64,000 bases of DNA from Pleurocapsa sp. PCC 7327. GTDB lineage: Bacteria > Cyanobacteriota > Cyanobacteriia > Cyanobacteriales > Microcystaceae. The DNA is taken from positions 3,550,024 to 3,614,023 of the forward strand of contig NC_019689.1 of the NCBI RefSeq assembly GCF_000317025.1, given 5' to 3'. The stretch's first letter is position 1; each line of letters opens with the position of its first letter. The notes beneath the pieces are model-generated. The model was not told where the DNA came from and did not search any database. It saw only the letters and a list, made by a program, of their open reading frames with translations. This document shows, in pieces, positions 37,065 to 48,500 of this stretch. A program made the position numbers and the translations under genes.

Positions 37065-37952
37065 TTATGATGCTTTCAATACCTGTTTTAGTTTCGCACA
37101 AGCTTCTTCAATTTTGTCGATGCTGCCAGGGTTGACTAATCCATAATAATCAAAAACATACACGCGATCGCGCTGAGTGGCTTTCAATTGACTCCAGAAA
37201 GGTTGGGCTTTAAATTCTTCAAGTAATTTTTGTCCGAATGATTCTACAATTAACAAAACTTCTGGATTAGCTTGGAGAATTTTTTCAGGAGAAAGTGTAA
37301 TATAACCAGAAAAAGCAGATTTTCCTTGGAATTCTGCTGCTAAATTTTTCGCATTAAATTTCTCTAATAAATCGCCCGCCCAACTATTTTTATTGGGAGC
37401 TAAAATTGGTTGGCGACTGACCAAAACTAAAGTGGATAAATTTTGTTGGGGAAGATCGGTTAAAAAGGTTTGATAGCGTTTTAATAAAGGAGTTGGATCG
37501 GCGCCAATTTTTTGAGCTAAATCTTGAGTAATTTCTGTTAAAGCATTCCAATTATTTATATCGGTGGACAGCGTAGCAATTCCCAACTCTTTTAATTTGT
37601 TAAGAGTTTGGTCGCTAAATCCTTTAGCACCGATGACTAAATCGGGTTTGAGAGCAACAATTTTTTCTAAATTAGGTGGGGTTTGTCCTTCGCTAACTAT
37701 AGGAATATTTGTAAAGCGATCGCTCGATTTGAGCAAGCTACTGCCTGCGATTCCAACCAGTTTATTTTTATCTAATCGTTCGATAATATCGGCGGTTAGC
37801 GAAGTTAAAGCTACCACTCTCTCAGCCGATTCGACAGAAGAATTGGAAGAAATGGCAGGAAGATTGACATTTTGATTTTGTGCCGTACCACAGGCAATTA
37901 AAAGGATGCTGCACAGAAAAGCTAAAAGCCTAGTTAAGCAATGACGAGACAT
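37065..37952 (-). CDS. ABC transporter substrate-binding lipoprotein (BtuF/FepB-like)
   Basis: The product has 295 residues. The lipobox LIACG makes it a lipoprotein at about residue 21. The TroA-like two-lobe fold shows ERVVALTSLTADIIERLDKNKLVGIAGSS, LEKIVALKPDLVIGAKGFSDQTLNKLKELGI and LSPEKILQANPEVLLIV. Such proteins bind ferric siderophores, haem or cobalamin; the ligand is not determined. No permease or ATPase gene is nearby, so it is an orphan. It is convergent with the aldolase-like gene. Confidence 0.88.
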   Translation of the reverse strand: MSRHCLTRLLAFLCSILLIACGTAQNQNVNLPAISSNSSVESAERVVALTSLTADIIERLDKNKLVGIAGSSLLKSSDRFTNIPIVSEGQTPPNLEKIVALKPDLVIGAKGFSDQTLNKLKELGIATLSTDINNWNALTEITQDLAQKIGADPTPLLKRYQTFLTDLPQQNLSTLVLVSRQPILAPNKNSWAGDLLEKFNAKNLAAEFQGKSAFSGYITLSPEKILQANPEVLLIVESFGQKLLEEFKAQPFWSQLKATQRDRVYVFDYYGLVNPGSIDKIEEACAKLKQVLKAS

Positions 37953-38022
37953 AATTCTGACTTCAGTTGTGCTTGAAGTCTAAAGGAAATCGAGACCAGA
38001 TCGCAAACGAGCTAGAGTTTTA

Positions 38023-38235
38023 CTACTGAATTTCCCACCAACCAAAAGCGGGTCCGATAAAGCGAATGGTCACCCAAATAACGGCTAGAGCACCGATACC
38101 AATCCATGCCACTCTTGTGGTTAATTTGTACAGGTTTTCTGCTTGACTTTTGGTTACTGGCAGCCAAGGAAAGATTCTTTCTTCTTGACCGTATTTATCG
38201 CCTAGTGCAGCTTTACGACGCTTAGCTTCACCCAT
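38023..38235 (-). CDS. DUF2839 small membrane protein
   Basis: The 70-residue product begins MGEAKRRKAALGDKYGQEERIFPWLPVTKSQAE and has a single C-terminal membrane helix (WIGIGALAVIWVTIRFI), the invariant layout of cyanobacterial DUF2839. Function unknown. Confidence 0.9.
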   Translation of the reverse strand: MGEAKRRKAALGDKYGQEERIFPWLPVTKSQAENLYKLTTRVAWIGIGALAVIWVTIRFIGPAFGWWEIQ

Positions 38236-38297
38236 AGCCGAACTCTTACATGTGTTTCAGCGTATTTTTTCCCCTCGATTCTATCACGCGAACTCTT

Positions 38298-38678
38298 CTA
38301 TTTGGGAAATAGATGTTGTTTGATTACGTCCAAACGAGAGCAGTGCCAGTAATCGACGTGAGAGACAATCATTTCTTGTTCGTCGAGCTTTAGTTCGCTT
38401 CTGCCAGGGATGGTAATGCGAGGTTTCCAAGGAATGGGAGTCGTCCAGTTGAGCGTCCATTCAGTGTGGATGGTATCTCCCTCTCTCCGAATGTCGTGGA
38501 GCTCCATTTTAATGTCCTGAAACCAATTACTCATAAAACCAATCATCTCTTTATAGCGTGCAATTCCCCGAAATTCATTGAGAGGATCTTTGAAATAAAC
38601 GTTTTCGGCGTAAATACTATAAGTTTGATGGGCGGGAAATCGCTGATAGTCGTCTTTGAGAATTTCGATAATATCCAT
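38298..38678 (-). CDS. DUF2358 (SnoaL-like fold) protein
   Basis: The product has 126 residues. YSIYAENVYFKDPLNEFRGIARYKEMIGFMSNWFQDIKMEL and WTLNWTTPIPWKPRITIPGRSELKL are DUF2358 signatures, an NTF2-like cone fold found in cyanobacteria and plastids. It is probably a small-molecule binding or isomerase-like protein of unknown role. It lies 62 bp upstream of the DUF2839 gene on the same strand. Confidence 0.87.
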   Translation of the reverse strand: MDIIEILKDDYQRFPAHQTYSIYAENVYFKDPLNEFRGIARYKEMIGFMSNWFQDIKMELHDIRREGDTIHTEWTLNWTTPIPWKPRITIPGRSELKLDEQEMIVSHVDYWHCSRLDVIKQHLFPK

Positions 38679-39235
38679 CTCAATTTGTACTTTTTAGCTT
38701 ATATGTAGCAATTCGATTTGAATTGCGGACGGAGTGCGATCGTCTTGCTCGCGCGCAAGCGAGACGCTCACACTATATTTTTACAAATCATTTAGGTTGG
38801 CTATAAACTTTTGATATGCCTATCCGTTAAGTATTGGTTGTAGATGTAGCGAACGATCGGATGGCTCCAGACCACGGGAACGATGTTGCCTGCTTTTTAA
38901 AGACAATTAGATTGTTCAAACAGTGACCTATTTTAAGTAGGTAGACAAATATTAATTACAAATTTTCTTCCCTTTTCCAAATCTTCGGGGATGAATTGAA
39001 TTTTGCCTAGATACCTAAAAACAATAGTTGGTTCGATCTACAGGCAGATCGGCATCCTTCCTCAAGTCTCCTTCTTTTAGGAATGCTAGATCTATGCCTG
39101 CATGACCAAACAATTAACCATTAATGAAACAGCGTTGCTGCCTAACCAAGCTTGCGAGTCTAGTAACCTATATCAACCTATATCTTTGAGCTAGCCTTCA
39201 TAGACTCAAATAATTGCAACTTGATTTGACTCGCT
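38679..39235. other. Gene-free region downstream of petJ
   Basis: No credible ORF or known RNA is seen in this 557-bp stretch. It contains a short palindromic cluster TTGCTCGCGCGCAAGCGAG (about 38743-38761), which is repeat-like, and AT-rich sequence. Confidence 0.4.
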
Positions 39236-39571
39236 TTAAGACCAACCTTTTTCTGCTTGAGACAAGACATAATTGGCTACGTCATCGATTTCTTGCTCGC
39301 TCAAGCGACCCGCAAAAGCTGGCATAGCATTTTTTCCTTTGGCAATCTGAGTCTTAATTGCTTCTAGTGAATTCATGCTGTACTTCTCTAAATCGCCTTT
39401 TTGCAGCGTTTTCGCTGCATTGACTACATTCTTGCCGCCGGCATGGCAAGCAGCGCAATTGGCAGAAAACAACTTAGCTCCTTTGGCTAAATCTCCAGCT
39501 AGGGCAGGACGAGTAAAGGTTAAAGTAAACAATGCCAAAACTAGCAAGATTAAAGACAAAAATCTTTTCAT
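39236..39571 (-). CDS. petJ: Cytochrome c6 precursor
   Basis: The product has 111 residues from ATG 39571, which follows GAGGAGAA; the longer reading is rejected. A lumenal signal peptide ends PALAG. The haem motif is CAACH, and the sixth-ligand Met is in [13 protein letters not shown]. It carries electrons from b6f to photosystem I when copper is scarce. Divergent from petE, with two operator-like motifs in the 192 bp between their start codons. Confidence 0.97.
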   Translation of the reverse strand: MKRFLSLILLVLALFTLTFTRPALAGDLAKGAKLFSANCAACHAGGKNVVNAAKTLQKGDLEKYSMNSLEAIKTQIAKGKNAMPAFAGRLSEQEIDDVANYVLSQAEKGWS

Positions 39572-39631
39572 TGAGTTCTCCTCTCGTTTGCGTATCGAAC
39601 CGTAGATTATCGTCGGCAACGGTCGATCTTT

Positions 39632-39650
39632 TGTCAAAAGACAAGCTGTC
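39632..39650. promoter_or_regulatory. BlaI/CopY-type (PetR-like) operator, site 1
   Basis: TGTCAAAAGACAAGCTGTC reads as TGTC-N4-GACA-N3-TGTC, two overlapping palindromes. It lies 61-79 bp upstream of petJ and is the core of a 37-bp direct repeat (39632-39668) shared with site 2. GACA/TGTC half sites are those expected for BlaI/CopY repressors; identity with PetR is an inference. Confidence 0.65.
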
Positions 39651-39705
39651 GAACTTCTGTAGTAGGATCTTGTATGGAGCTAAAACAAGCAAATTTTAGG
39701 ACTCC

Positions 39706-39724
39706 TGTCAAAAGACAAACTGTC
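39706..39724. promoter_or_regulatory. BlaI/CopY-type (PetR-like) operator, site 2
   Basis: TGTCAAAAGACAAACTGTC lies 40-58 bp upstream of petE and differs from site 1 by one base. The similarity extends over 37 bp (39706-39742), exactly 74 bp (about seven helical turns) from site 1. Confidence 0.65.
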
Positions 39725-39763
39725 AAACTTTTGTAGTTGGATAATTTTACTGAGCGAACAAAA

Positions 39764-40144
39764 ATGTCGAAGAAATTAGCTGTATTACTTGCCACCATTT
39801 TGCTAGTCATTTCTAGCTTCGTTATTTCCGCTGCTCCTGCTGCGGCAGAAACCTATACGGTCAAAATGGGTTCGGACAGCGGCTTGCTGAAGTTTGAACC
39901 CGACACCTTGACCATCGAAGCAGGCGACACCGTAAAATGGGTGAACAACAAGCTGGCTCCTCACAACGTGGTTTTCGACAGCAGCAAAATGGATGAAGCT
40001 ATAGCCACCAAAATGTCTCACAAAAATCTTGTCTTCTCTCCCGGCGAATCCTATGAAAGCACCTTTGACGAACCTGGAGAGTATACTTATTACTGCGAAC
40101 CCCATCGCGGTGCGGGTATGGTTGGCAAAATTATTGTGAAATAA
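39764..40144 (+). CDS. petE: Plastocyanin precursor
   Basis: The product has 126 residues from ATG 39764. The signal peptide ends ISAAPAAAE. The blue-copper ligands are His in APHNVVF, and Cys, His and Met in [11 protein letters not shown]. It is the copper-dependent alternative to cytochrome c6 in the lumen. It is next to petJ, and both have the same operator-like motif, matching the known reciprocal copper control. A strong terminator follows. Confidence 0.98.
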   Translation: MSKKLAVLLATILLVISSFVISAAPAAAETYTVKMGSDSGLLKFEPDTLTIEAGDTVKWVNNKLAPHNVVFDSSKMDEAIATKMSHKNLVFSPGESYESTFDEPGEYTYYCEPHRGAGMVGKIIVK

Positions 40145-40165
40145 TTCGGAATTCAAAATTCCTAG

Positions 40166-42517
<2,352 letters not shown>

Positions 42518-42726
42518 AATTTAATTCCCATTTGGGGAAAGAGGAAAGAAAAAACTTTTATATCTCTTTTTCCCTTGTCCCTTTTCCGGCATCTAGATTA
42601 ATGGATTGTCTGAGTCGCGATTGCGTTTCTTGGCGCAGCCAATAATTCTTGAATACTCTGTACTGACGATCGCTAAACTGTTATCTTGGACATAAAAGCG
42701 ATCCATCCAAAAGTTAACTCAATACC

Positions 42727-43371
42727 ATGCCAACGCGGGATCTTCACTTTCCAACCTCTCCCGATCTGGAATTGCCCTTTCCGGCAAGGACTGCCTCAGT
42801 TAGCCGCACTACAAAAGAAACCGACGTAAGCGTAAGCCTCAATCTTGACGGACGAGGAAATTGTAAGGCAGCGACGGGCATTCCTTTTTTAGATCACATG
42901 CTGCACCAAATTGCTTCTCACGGGTTAATCGACTTGGAAGTGCGGGCAACGGGAGATATAGAAATTGACGACCACCACACCAATGAAGACGTAGGAATTA
43001 CATTAGGTCAAGCCTTGGCCAAAGCATTGGGCGATCGCAAGGGCATCATTCGCTTCGGTCATTTTCTCGCCCCCTTAGATGAAGCCCTCATTCAAGTGGC
43101 ACTCGACTTTTCAGGAAGACCGCATCTGAGTTACGGGTTACAAATCCCTACCCAACGAGTAGGAAATTATGATACTCAGTTAGTCAGGGAATTTTTTGTT
43201 GCCTTGGTCAACCACAGCCAAATGACGCTTCATATTCGGCAATTGGATGGTATCAATTCTCACCACATCATCGAAGCTACTTTCAAGGCATTTGCTAGGG
43301 CGACGCGAATGGCAATAGAAATCGATCCCCGTCGCGCCGATGCCATTCCGAGTTCTAAAGGAGTTCTGTAA
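42727..43371 (+). CDS. hisB: Imidazoleglycerol-phosphate dehydratase
   Basis: The product has 214 residues. The metal-binding [16 protein letters not shown] and [11 protein letters not shown] repeats, and the second pair [21 protein letters not shown] and [13 protein letters not shown], are diagnostic. It catalyses the sixth committed step of histidine synthesis. Stand-alone enzyme without the phosphatase domain. birA starts 40 bp downstream. Confidence 0.97.
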   Translation: MPTRDLHFPTSPDLELPFPARTASVSRTTKETDVSVSLNLDGRGNCKAATGIPFLDHMLHQIASHGLIDLEVRATGDIEIDDHHTNEDVGITLGQALAKALGDRKGIIRFGHFLAPLDEALIQVALDFSGRPHLSYGLQIPTQRVGNYDTQLVREFFVALVNHSQMTLHIRQLDGINSHHIIEATFKAFARATRMAIEIDPRRADAIPSSKGVL

Positions 43372-43411
43372 ATGCTTCTCAATAGCAGAGCAAAAGAAGA
43401 TTGAAAAAAAC

Positions 43412-44218
43412 ATGGCGTCTTGGCGCGAGAAAAAAATGGGATTGGATCGACAAAAACTCGCAGCAGAACTCCTCAAATTTTCCGATAACAAAACACTGCA
43501 ACAATTATCAATTTATCTCTACGAAATTATCCCTTCGACCAACCAAATTCTTTGGGAACTGCTCGATCGCAACCTCAAACCTCCCCTAGCAGCAATCGCT
43601 GCCGAACAAACCGCAGGACGCGGACAGTGGGGGCGGCAGTGGCAATCTCAGCGAGGGGGACTGTACCTATCCGTTGCCATAAATCTTAATATCCCGGCAA
43701 GCGATGCGTCCCATTTAACCCTCTTTAGCGCTTGGGGAATTGCCGAGGCATTGCGCTGCCACGATCTACCCGTTTTTTTGAAATGGCCCAACGATCTCAT
43801 TTTGGAAGGACGCAAACTGGGCGGCATTAAAAGCGAAACCCTCATCCAGCAAGGAATAGTCGCTCAAGCTGTTATCGGCGTAGGCATTAACTGGAAAAAT
43901 CCCGTACCAGAAGTAGGGATTAATCTCCAGTCTTTTCCCGTCATTCATTCTCTCGAACAGTTAGCCGCGATCGCAATTTATGGCATATTTTTTGGATATC
44001 AACACTATCTATCCAATGGGGTAGAAATTTTGCTACCCTCGTATTTAAACCTTTTACAAAGTATCGGACGCGAGGTGACAGTCAATGGCAGTCCAGGAGT
44101 CGTTGTCGGCGTAAATTCCAAAGGAGAATTGCGAGTGCGACTGCATTCCCCAGGAGCTACTACAGAAATTCATCTACCATCCGGTACAATAAGTCTCGGT
44201 TACGACGAGCAACTCTAA
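43412..44218 (+). CDS. birA: Biotin--[acetyl-CoA-carboxylase] ligase
   Basis: The product has 268 residues from ATG 43412; an ATG at 43436 is also possible. AEQTAGRGQWGRQWQSQRGGLYLSVAI is the biotinoyl-AMP loop, and FLKWPNDLILEGRKLGGIKSE is the other signature. No N-terminal DNA-binding domain is present, so it is an enzyme only and not a repressor. It biotinylates the BCCP subunit of acetyl-CoA carboxylase. Confidence 0.94.
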   Translation: MASWREKKMGLDRQKLAAELLKFSDNKTLQQLSIYLYEIIPSTNQILWELLDRNLKPPLAAIAAEQTAGRGQWGRQWQSQRGGLYLSVAINLNIPASDASHLTLFSAWGIAEALRCHDLPVFLKWPNDLILEGRKLGGIKSETLIQQGIVAQAVIGVGINWKNPVPEVGINLQSFPVIHSLEQLAAIAIYGIFFGYQHYLSNGVEILLPSYLNLLQSIGREVTVNGSPGVVVGVNSKGELRVRLHSPGATTEIHLPSGTISLGYDEQL

Positions 44219-44253
44219 GTCAATTCAATCTACTGTAGAAGAGTGAGGCAGCA

Positions 44254-45558
44254 ATGAGTCAGCCATCGTCCCAAGAGGCGAATCCCGTCAATCCTAAAAA
44301 TCCTGTCCATCCCTATCGCCTGCTCAAGCAAGGTATGGGATTAATGGGCGGACTCAGTATTCTGGCGAGTGGATTGGTCTGGATCCCAGCCAAAGCAACT
44401 ACTAACACATTTATCGTTCCAGATTCTTCAATTCCTTCAGATCCACCGCCAAAAGCGATCGACCTCGCTCCCCCTGCGCCGGCAAAGCGCATGAAACCGA
44501 TTGTCAGAGAAAATCCTGTAAAAACTACGGTGACTCGAACCGCCCCGATTGAGGTTCCCAAACCTTCCGCAAAAACGCAACTGTCCGCTCCCAAAGTTTC
44601 TACCTCTTCCTCGACCGCAGAAAACGACGCTTCGGGGATTCGTAACCTCATTCGCCAACCTCAGTCAACTCAGACAAGCTCCGTTTCTGGGCTGGCCAAT
44701 CCGGGAAAGAATAGCTACATCGACCCAACCAACTATAACCGAGATGAAGTCGAAAATTACGCAGCCCCAAGCGCTGTGATTATGAGCGATCGCGCGACGG
44801 GATGTAGCAGCATTTCTCAAAATGGAAAACTAACCAACGGCACCTGCGGCGGCACAGCCAAAAAGCAACGCGCGATCGCGACAAAAACTCGCCTAGCTTC
44901 ATCGCCAATACAAGTTGCCAGCAGGGCAAGAACTTCCGGAGAACTAAAATCTACCAGCTATAAAACTCGCCCAACCGCAATCGGTTCGGTCGTTAAGCCA
45001 CCTGCTTCTATTGCCTTAGCTCCCGTTCCCAAGTACAGTCGAGCAACGATAACCTATCATTATCCTCAAGTCCCTTCCCAACAACGCAGAACGTCCCTCA
45101 TTTTCCCCTTACCCATTCCTGCTAATATTACCTCTGGCTTTGGCTGGCGAATTCATCCCATCACGGGCGCTAACAGAATGCATGAGGGAACCGATATCGG
45201 CGCACCGCAAGGAACTCCCGTACTCGCTACTTACCACGGCGAGGTAGCTGTCGCCGATTGGATGGACGGCTACGGATTAACGGTGATTGTACGCCACGAG
45301 AAAGGCACTCAAGAATCTCGTTATGCCCACCTATCAGAAGTCTTCGTCAAACCAGGCGACTGGGTCAACCAGGGAACTGTTATCGGACGAGTCGGTAGCA
45401 CGGGAATGTCTACAGGTCCCCATCTCCATTTTGAATGGCGACATCTGACGAATGAGGGTTGGGTGGCTGTAGATGCGGGACTGCATCTCGAATATGCCCT
45501 AGATAATTTAATGCGTGCCATGCAGATGGCCGATACCAACGCCGAACCGCAAGGGTAA
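44254..45558 (+). CDS. M23 (LytM-like) peptidoglycan endopeptidase
   Basis: The product has 434 residues. One N-terminal hydrophobic segment (MGLMGGLSILASGLVWIPAKA) acts as a signal or anchor, then about 230 residues of Pro/Ser/Thr-rich linker. The C-terminal M23 domain has ITSGFGWRIHPITGANRMHEGTDIGAP (HxxxD) and GPHLHFEW (HxH zinc ligands), so it should be active. Role: cell-wall cleavage during growth or separation. Confidence 0.93.
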   Translation: MSQPSSQEANPVNPKNPVHPYRLLKQGMGLMGGLSILASGLVWIPAKATTNTFIVPDSSIPSDPPPKAIDLAPPAPAKRMKPIVRENPVKTTVTRTAPIEVPKPSAKTQLSAPKVSTSSSTAENDASGIRNLIRQPQSTQTSSVSGLANPGKNSYIDPTNYNRDEVENYAAPSAVIMSDRATGCSSISQNGKLTNGTCGGTAKKQRAIATKTRLASSPIQVASRARTSGELKSTSYKTRPTAIGSVVKPPASIALAPVPKYSRATITYHYPQVPSQQRRTSLIFPLPIPANITSGFGWRIHPITGANRMHEGTDIGAPQGTPVLATYHGEVAVADWMDGYGLTVIVRHEKGTQESRYAHLSEVFVKPGDWVNQGTVIGRVGSTGMSTGPHLHFEWRHLTNEGWVAVDAGLHLEYALDNLMRAMQMADTNAEPQG

Positions 45559-45741
45559 GTAAGAAAATTTCGCTCCATGCGTCAGTTACTCTCAATTTTT
45601 TAGCTTTGGCGATCGCCTTTTTTGGGGTAGCGGACTAATTCCAACCAGAGCAATGCCTAATGATGATGCCTTACTCCAGCTAGGAGAAAGCATTATTTTT
45701 TCCTAGAAGGAAGCAATCCCAAATGATTCATAAAATAGGCT

Positions 45742-45768
45742 GTAGTGCGAGCAAGATGCTCGCACTAC
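45742..45768. repeat. Perfect 12-bp palindromic hairpin (REP-like), likely ribE terminator region
   Basis: GTAGTGCGAGCA and TGCTCGCACTAC are separated by AGA, just 6 bp past the ribE stop. The same family occurs at 23618 and 59525. Confidence 0.75.
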
Positions 45769-45773
45769 CATAT

Positions 45774-46463
45774 TTACAAATAGCCATGCTCCGCTAAAAA
45801 AGTAAGGCTAAGATCTTCTTGGGCACTATCGGGGGCTAAGCGATGATTGAGTAACTTATCGACATATTTGCCCAGAATATCGCCTTCTAAATTAACCAAA
45901 TCGCCGATATTGAGATAGCAAAGGTTCGTTTCGGCATAGGTGTGGGGAATGACCGCTACCTTGAACCAACTGCCGCGCTCGTCGCAATCGGCAACGGTTA
46001 AACTAATGCCATTGACGGCAATGCTGCCTTTGGGAATGATATAACGGGCAATGCGAGAGTGCCATAGTTCGGACATGGACGGCGGTGCGGCGAAGGTCAT
46101 TTCCCAAGACTTTTCCGTTGAGACTGACTCGACCAAACATCCCAGCCCATCCACATGACCCGTGACGAAATGTCCTCCCAGTTTGCTGCCTACTCGGAGA
46201 GACGTTTCTAAATTGACATAATTGCCTGCCTGAGAGCGCTGTCCTAGCGTAGTCCGCTGCAAGGTTTCTGGAGAGGCAGTGGCTACGAAGCCATCGGGCA
46301 AGATTTCTTCTACAGTCAGACAAACGCCATCCACTGCCACGCTATCGCCGATCGCTAAATCTGACAAGATGATGGAGGCAGCATTTCCCTTAATTGACAA
46401 GGCAAAGCGATCTTGCCCCAGCGATCGCATCGTTCCTATTCCTTGAATTAATCCTGTAAACAC
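45774..46463 (-). CDS. ribE: Riboflavin synthase alpha chain
   Basis: The product has 229 residues with two tandem lumazine-binding repeats. MFTGLIQGIGTM is the invariant N-terminus; SVAVDGVCLTV (repeat 1) and SIAVNGISLTVAD (repeat 2) carry the ligand sites. FVTGHVDG is also typical. It dismutates lumazine to riboflavin. Also called ribC in some systems. Confidence 0.97.
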   Translation of the reverse strand: MFTGLIQGIGTMRSLGQDRFALSIKGNAASIILSDLAIGDSVAVDGVCLTVEEILPDGFVATASPETLQRTTLGQRSQAGNYVNLETSLRVGSKLGGHFVTGHVDGLGCLVESVSTEKSWEMTFAAPPSMSELWHSRIARYIIPKGSIAVNGISLTVADCDERGSWFKVAVIPHTYAETNLCYLNIGDLVNLEGDILGKYVDKLLNHRLAPDSAQEDLSLTFLAEHGYL

Positions 46464-46695
46464 CGTTCTTTATTTGAGACAATAGAAGTAGTATCAGAGC
46501 GAAGGGAGTCACAGAGAGCGTCTTGGCTTAATGTATTTTTTTCATGAAGTTAAAAACTATTCCCCCCATCTTGGGGCATACTGTTTGTTGGGTGCCACGC
46601 TAGGTGTAGTCCACTGCTCAATCCTAACAATCTTCCTTCCCTTTTTACCTTTTGATTCTTTGATTAACGCCGACCTTACTTGAGAGGCTGAGCTT

Positions 46696-47205
46696 ATGAT
46701 TGAAATGAGAGTTGCTGGAATTGCCTTGGATGCCGTTACTCGTAGCCCGATCGTGCTGCTCAAAGACGGCTCGGATCGTCGCGCTCTGCCAATCTATATC
46801 GGGCAAGATCAGGCTAGGGCGATTATCGGTGCCCTTGAGCAACAAAAACCTCCTCGACCGCTAACCCACGATCTGCTCGTCAATCTCCTAGAAGCATGGG
46901 AGATGGAATTAGAGCGCGTTATTATTCATTCCCTACAGGATAATACTTTCTATGCCGTTCTATGCATAACTCAAGGAGAGAAGAAAAAAGAGATTGATTG
47001 TCGTCCCAGCGACGCGATCGCGATCTCCCTGCGCACGGGCGCCCCCATCTGGGTCATGGAAGAAGTCGTAGCCGATGCTTCTATTCCCGTCGATCGCGAG
47101 GCTGATGAAGAAGAACGCAAAGCTTTTAGGGACTTTGTTGCCAATTTGCGACCCGAAGACTTCATTCAACGAGGAGGCTTGGGCAACGAGAATGAATCTT
47201 CTTAA
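46696..47205 (+). CDS. Bifunctional nuclease (BFN, DUF151) domain protein
   Basis: The product has 169 residues. MIEMRVAGIALDAVTRSPIVLLKD, LPIYIGQDQARAI and CRPSDAIAISLRTGAPIWVMEEV are BFN-domain hallmarks. Plant relatives have DNase/RNase activity; the role in cyanobacteria is unproven. The C-terminal acidic tail (EADEEERKAFRDFVANLRPEDF) is common. The aldo/keto reductase follows at 36 bp. Confidence 0.93.
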   Translation: MIEMRVAGIALDAVTRSPIVLLKDGSDRRALPIYIGQDQARAIIGALEQQKPPRPLTHDLLVNLLEAWEMELERVIIHSLQDNTFYAVLCITQGEKKKEIDCRPSDAIAISLRTGAPIWVMEEVVADASIPVDREADEEERKAFRDFVANLRPEDFIQRGGLGNENESS

Positions 47206-47241
47206 TTGTCTTGCGCTTAAAGCTCTAACGGGTAACTGGTG

Positions 47242-48372
47242 ATGCGGTATCGACGGTTCGGAAAAACGAATTTATTCCTTTCAGTTTTTTCCTTGGGAAC
47301 CATGCGCTGCTTGGCTTCTGAATCAGTGCTCGAACAGACGCTACAGCAGGCGATCGCGCTAGGGATCAATCATGTCGAAACCGCCAGAGGCTATGGCAAG
47401 AGCGAACAATTTTTAGGACGCGCCCTCAAAGTAGGACTGCCAGTGCCGCGAGAGCAAATTTTCATTATGACGAAGCTTCCACCGACCACCGATGCAGGAC
47501 AAATGCGTCAGTGGATCGAGCAATCGCTGGTTAACCTACAGCTTGACTATATCGATTGCCTGGCAATTCATGGAATTAATACCTGGGAGCATCTCGGCTG
47601 GATTACGCAGGAAAATGGAGGCATGCAAGCCATTAGAGAAGCCATGTCAGAGGGAAAGATACGGCATCTTGGTTTCTCTACCCATGGCTCTTTAGAATTA
47701 ATCTTGGCTGCCATTAATAGCGATTTATTTGAGTTTGTCAATCTTCACTACTACTACTTTTTTCAGCGCCACGAAAAGGCGATCGCACTCGCCCATCAGA
47801 AGGATATGGGGGTATTCATCATCTCTCCGGCGGATAAAGGGGGTCGTCTCTACACGCCGCCAGAAACCCTCGAACGGTTATGCCAGCCTTTTTCTCCCCT
47901 GGAATTGAACTATCGTTTTTTGCTCGGCGACCGCCGCATTACTACCCTCAGCATCGGACCCGCTAACCCAGAAGAATTAATCGATCCCCTGGAGGTTAGC
48001 GATCGCGATTACCCGCTTACCGCCTCGGAAATAGCTGCTCTAGAACGTATAGAAACTCATCTAGTCCAGACTCTAGGAACAGATCGCTGCGGTCAGTGCT
48101 ATCGCTGCCTGCCTTGCCCAGAAGAAATTAATATTCCCGAAGTCTTACGGTTGCGCAATCTTGCTGTTGCTTATGACATGACAGATTTCGGTCAATATCG
48201 CTACCGAATGTTTGAAAACGCAGGTCATTGGTTTCCCGGCAATAAGGCTAGCTGCTGTACTGAATGCGGTGAGTGTCTTCCTCGCTGTCCCGAACAGCTA
48301 GATATTCCAAGGTTATTACTCGACACTCACCAACGCCTCAACGGTTCTCCCCGTCGTCGTCTCTGGGAATGA
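47242..48372 (+). CDS. Aldo/keto reductase with C-terminal 4Fe-4S domain
   Basis: The product has 376 residues from ATG 47242 (a GTG directly before is in frame). MRYRRFGKTNLFLSVFSLGTM starts the barrel, with HVETARGYGKSE and a catalytic-type FIMTKLPP. The C-terminus has CGQCYRCLPCPEEI and CCTECGECLPRCPEQ, two cysteine clusters of ferredoxin type. This fusion is widespread but the substrate is unknown. It ends near the right edge of a tnpB-type element. Confidence 0.92.
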   Translation: MRYRRFGKTNLFLSVFSLGTMRCLASESVLEQTLQQAIALGINHVETARGYGKSEQFLGRALKVGLPVPREQIFIMTKLPPTTDAGQMRQWIEQSLVNLQLDYIDCLAIHGINTWEHLGWITQENGGMQAIREAMSEGKIRHLGFSTHGSLELILAAINSDLFEFVNLHYYYFFQRHEKAIALAHQKDMGVFIISPADKGGRLYTPPETLERLCQPFSPLELNYRFLLGDRRITTLSIGPANPEELIDPLEVSDRDYPLTASEIAALERIETHLVQTLGTDRCGQCYRCLPCPEEINIPEVLRLRNLAVAYDMTDFGQYRYRMFENAGHWFPGNKASCCTECGECLPRCPEQLDIPRLLLDTHQRLNGSPRRRLWE

Positions 48373-48384
48373 GGCAAAATCGGT

Positions 48385-48500
48385 GACTTCCTCCCGACGG
48401 TAAATGCTCCTTGCGTCGCATTATACCGTGGGCTTCCCAACCTCACGGCTGGGCATTCCTCCCCCACGCCACTTATCTAGAACAAAGTTCCCCGACAGTA
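48385..48500 (-). ncRNA. Putative omega RNA / right end of tnpB-type element
   Basis: On the minus strand, past the tnpB stop, lies GGAGGAATGCCCAGCCGTG, AGGTTGGGAAGCCCACGG and GTCGGGAGGAAGTCAC, the stem-loops usual at the right end of cyanobacterial IS1341-like elements. TnpB guide RNAs (omega RNA) map to this place. The exact limits cannot be set; with tnpB broken, it may be nonfunctional. Confidence 0.5.

Noticed and set aside
44313-44651. Hydrophobic minus-strand ORF opposite the M23 peptidase linker
   Set aside because: Low-complexity antisense of a Pro/Ser/Thr-rich linker, not an independent gene.
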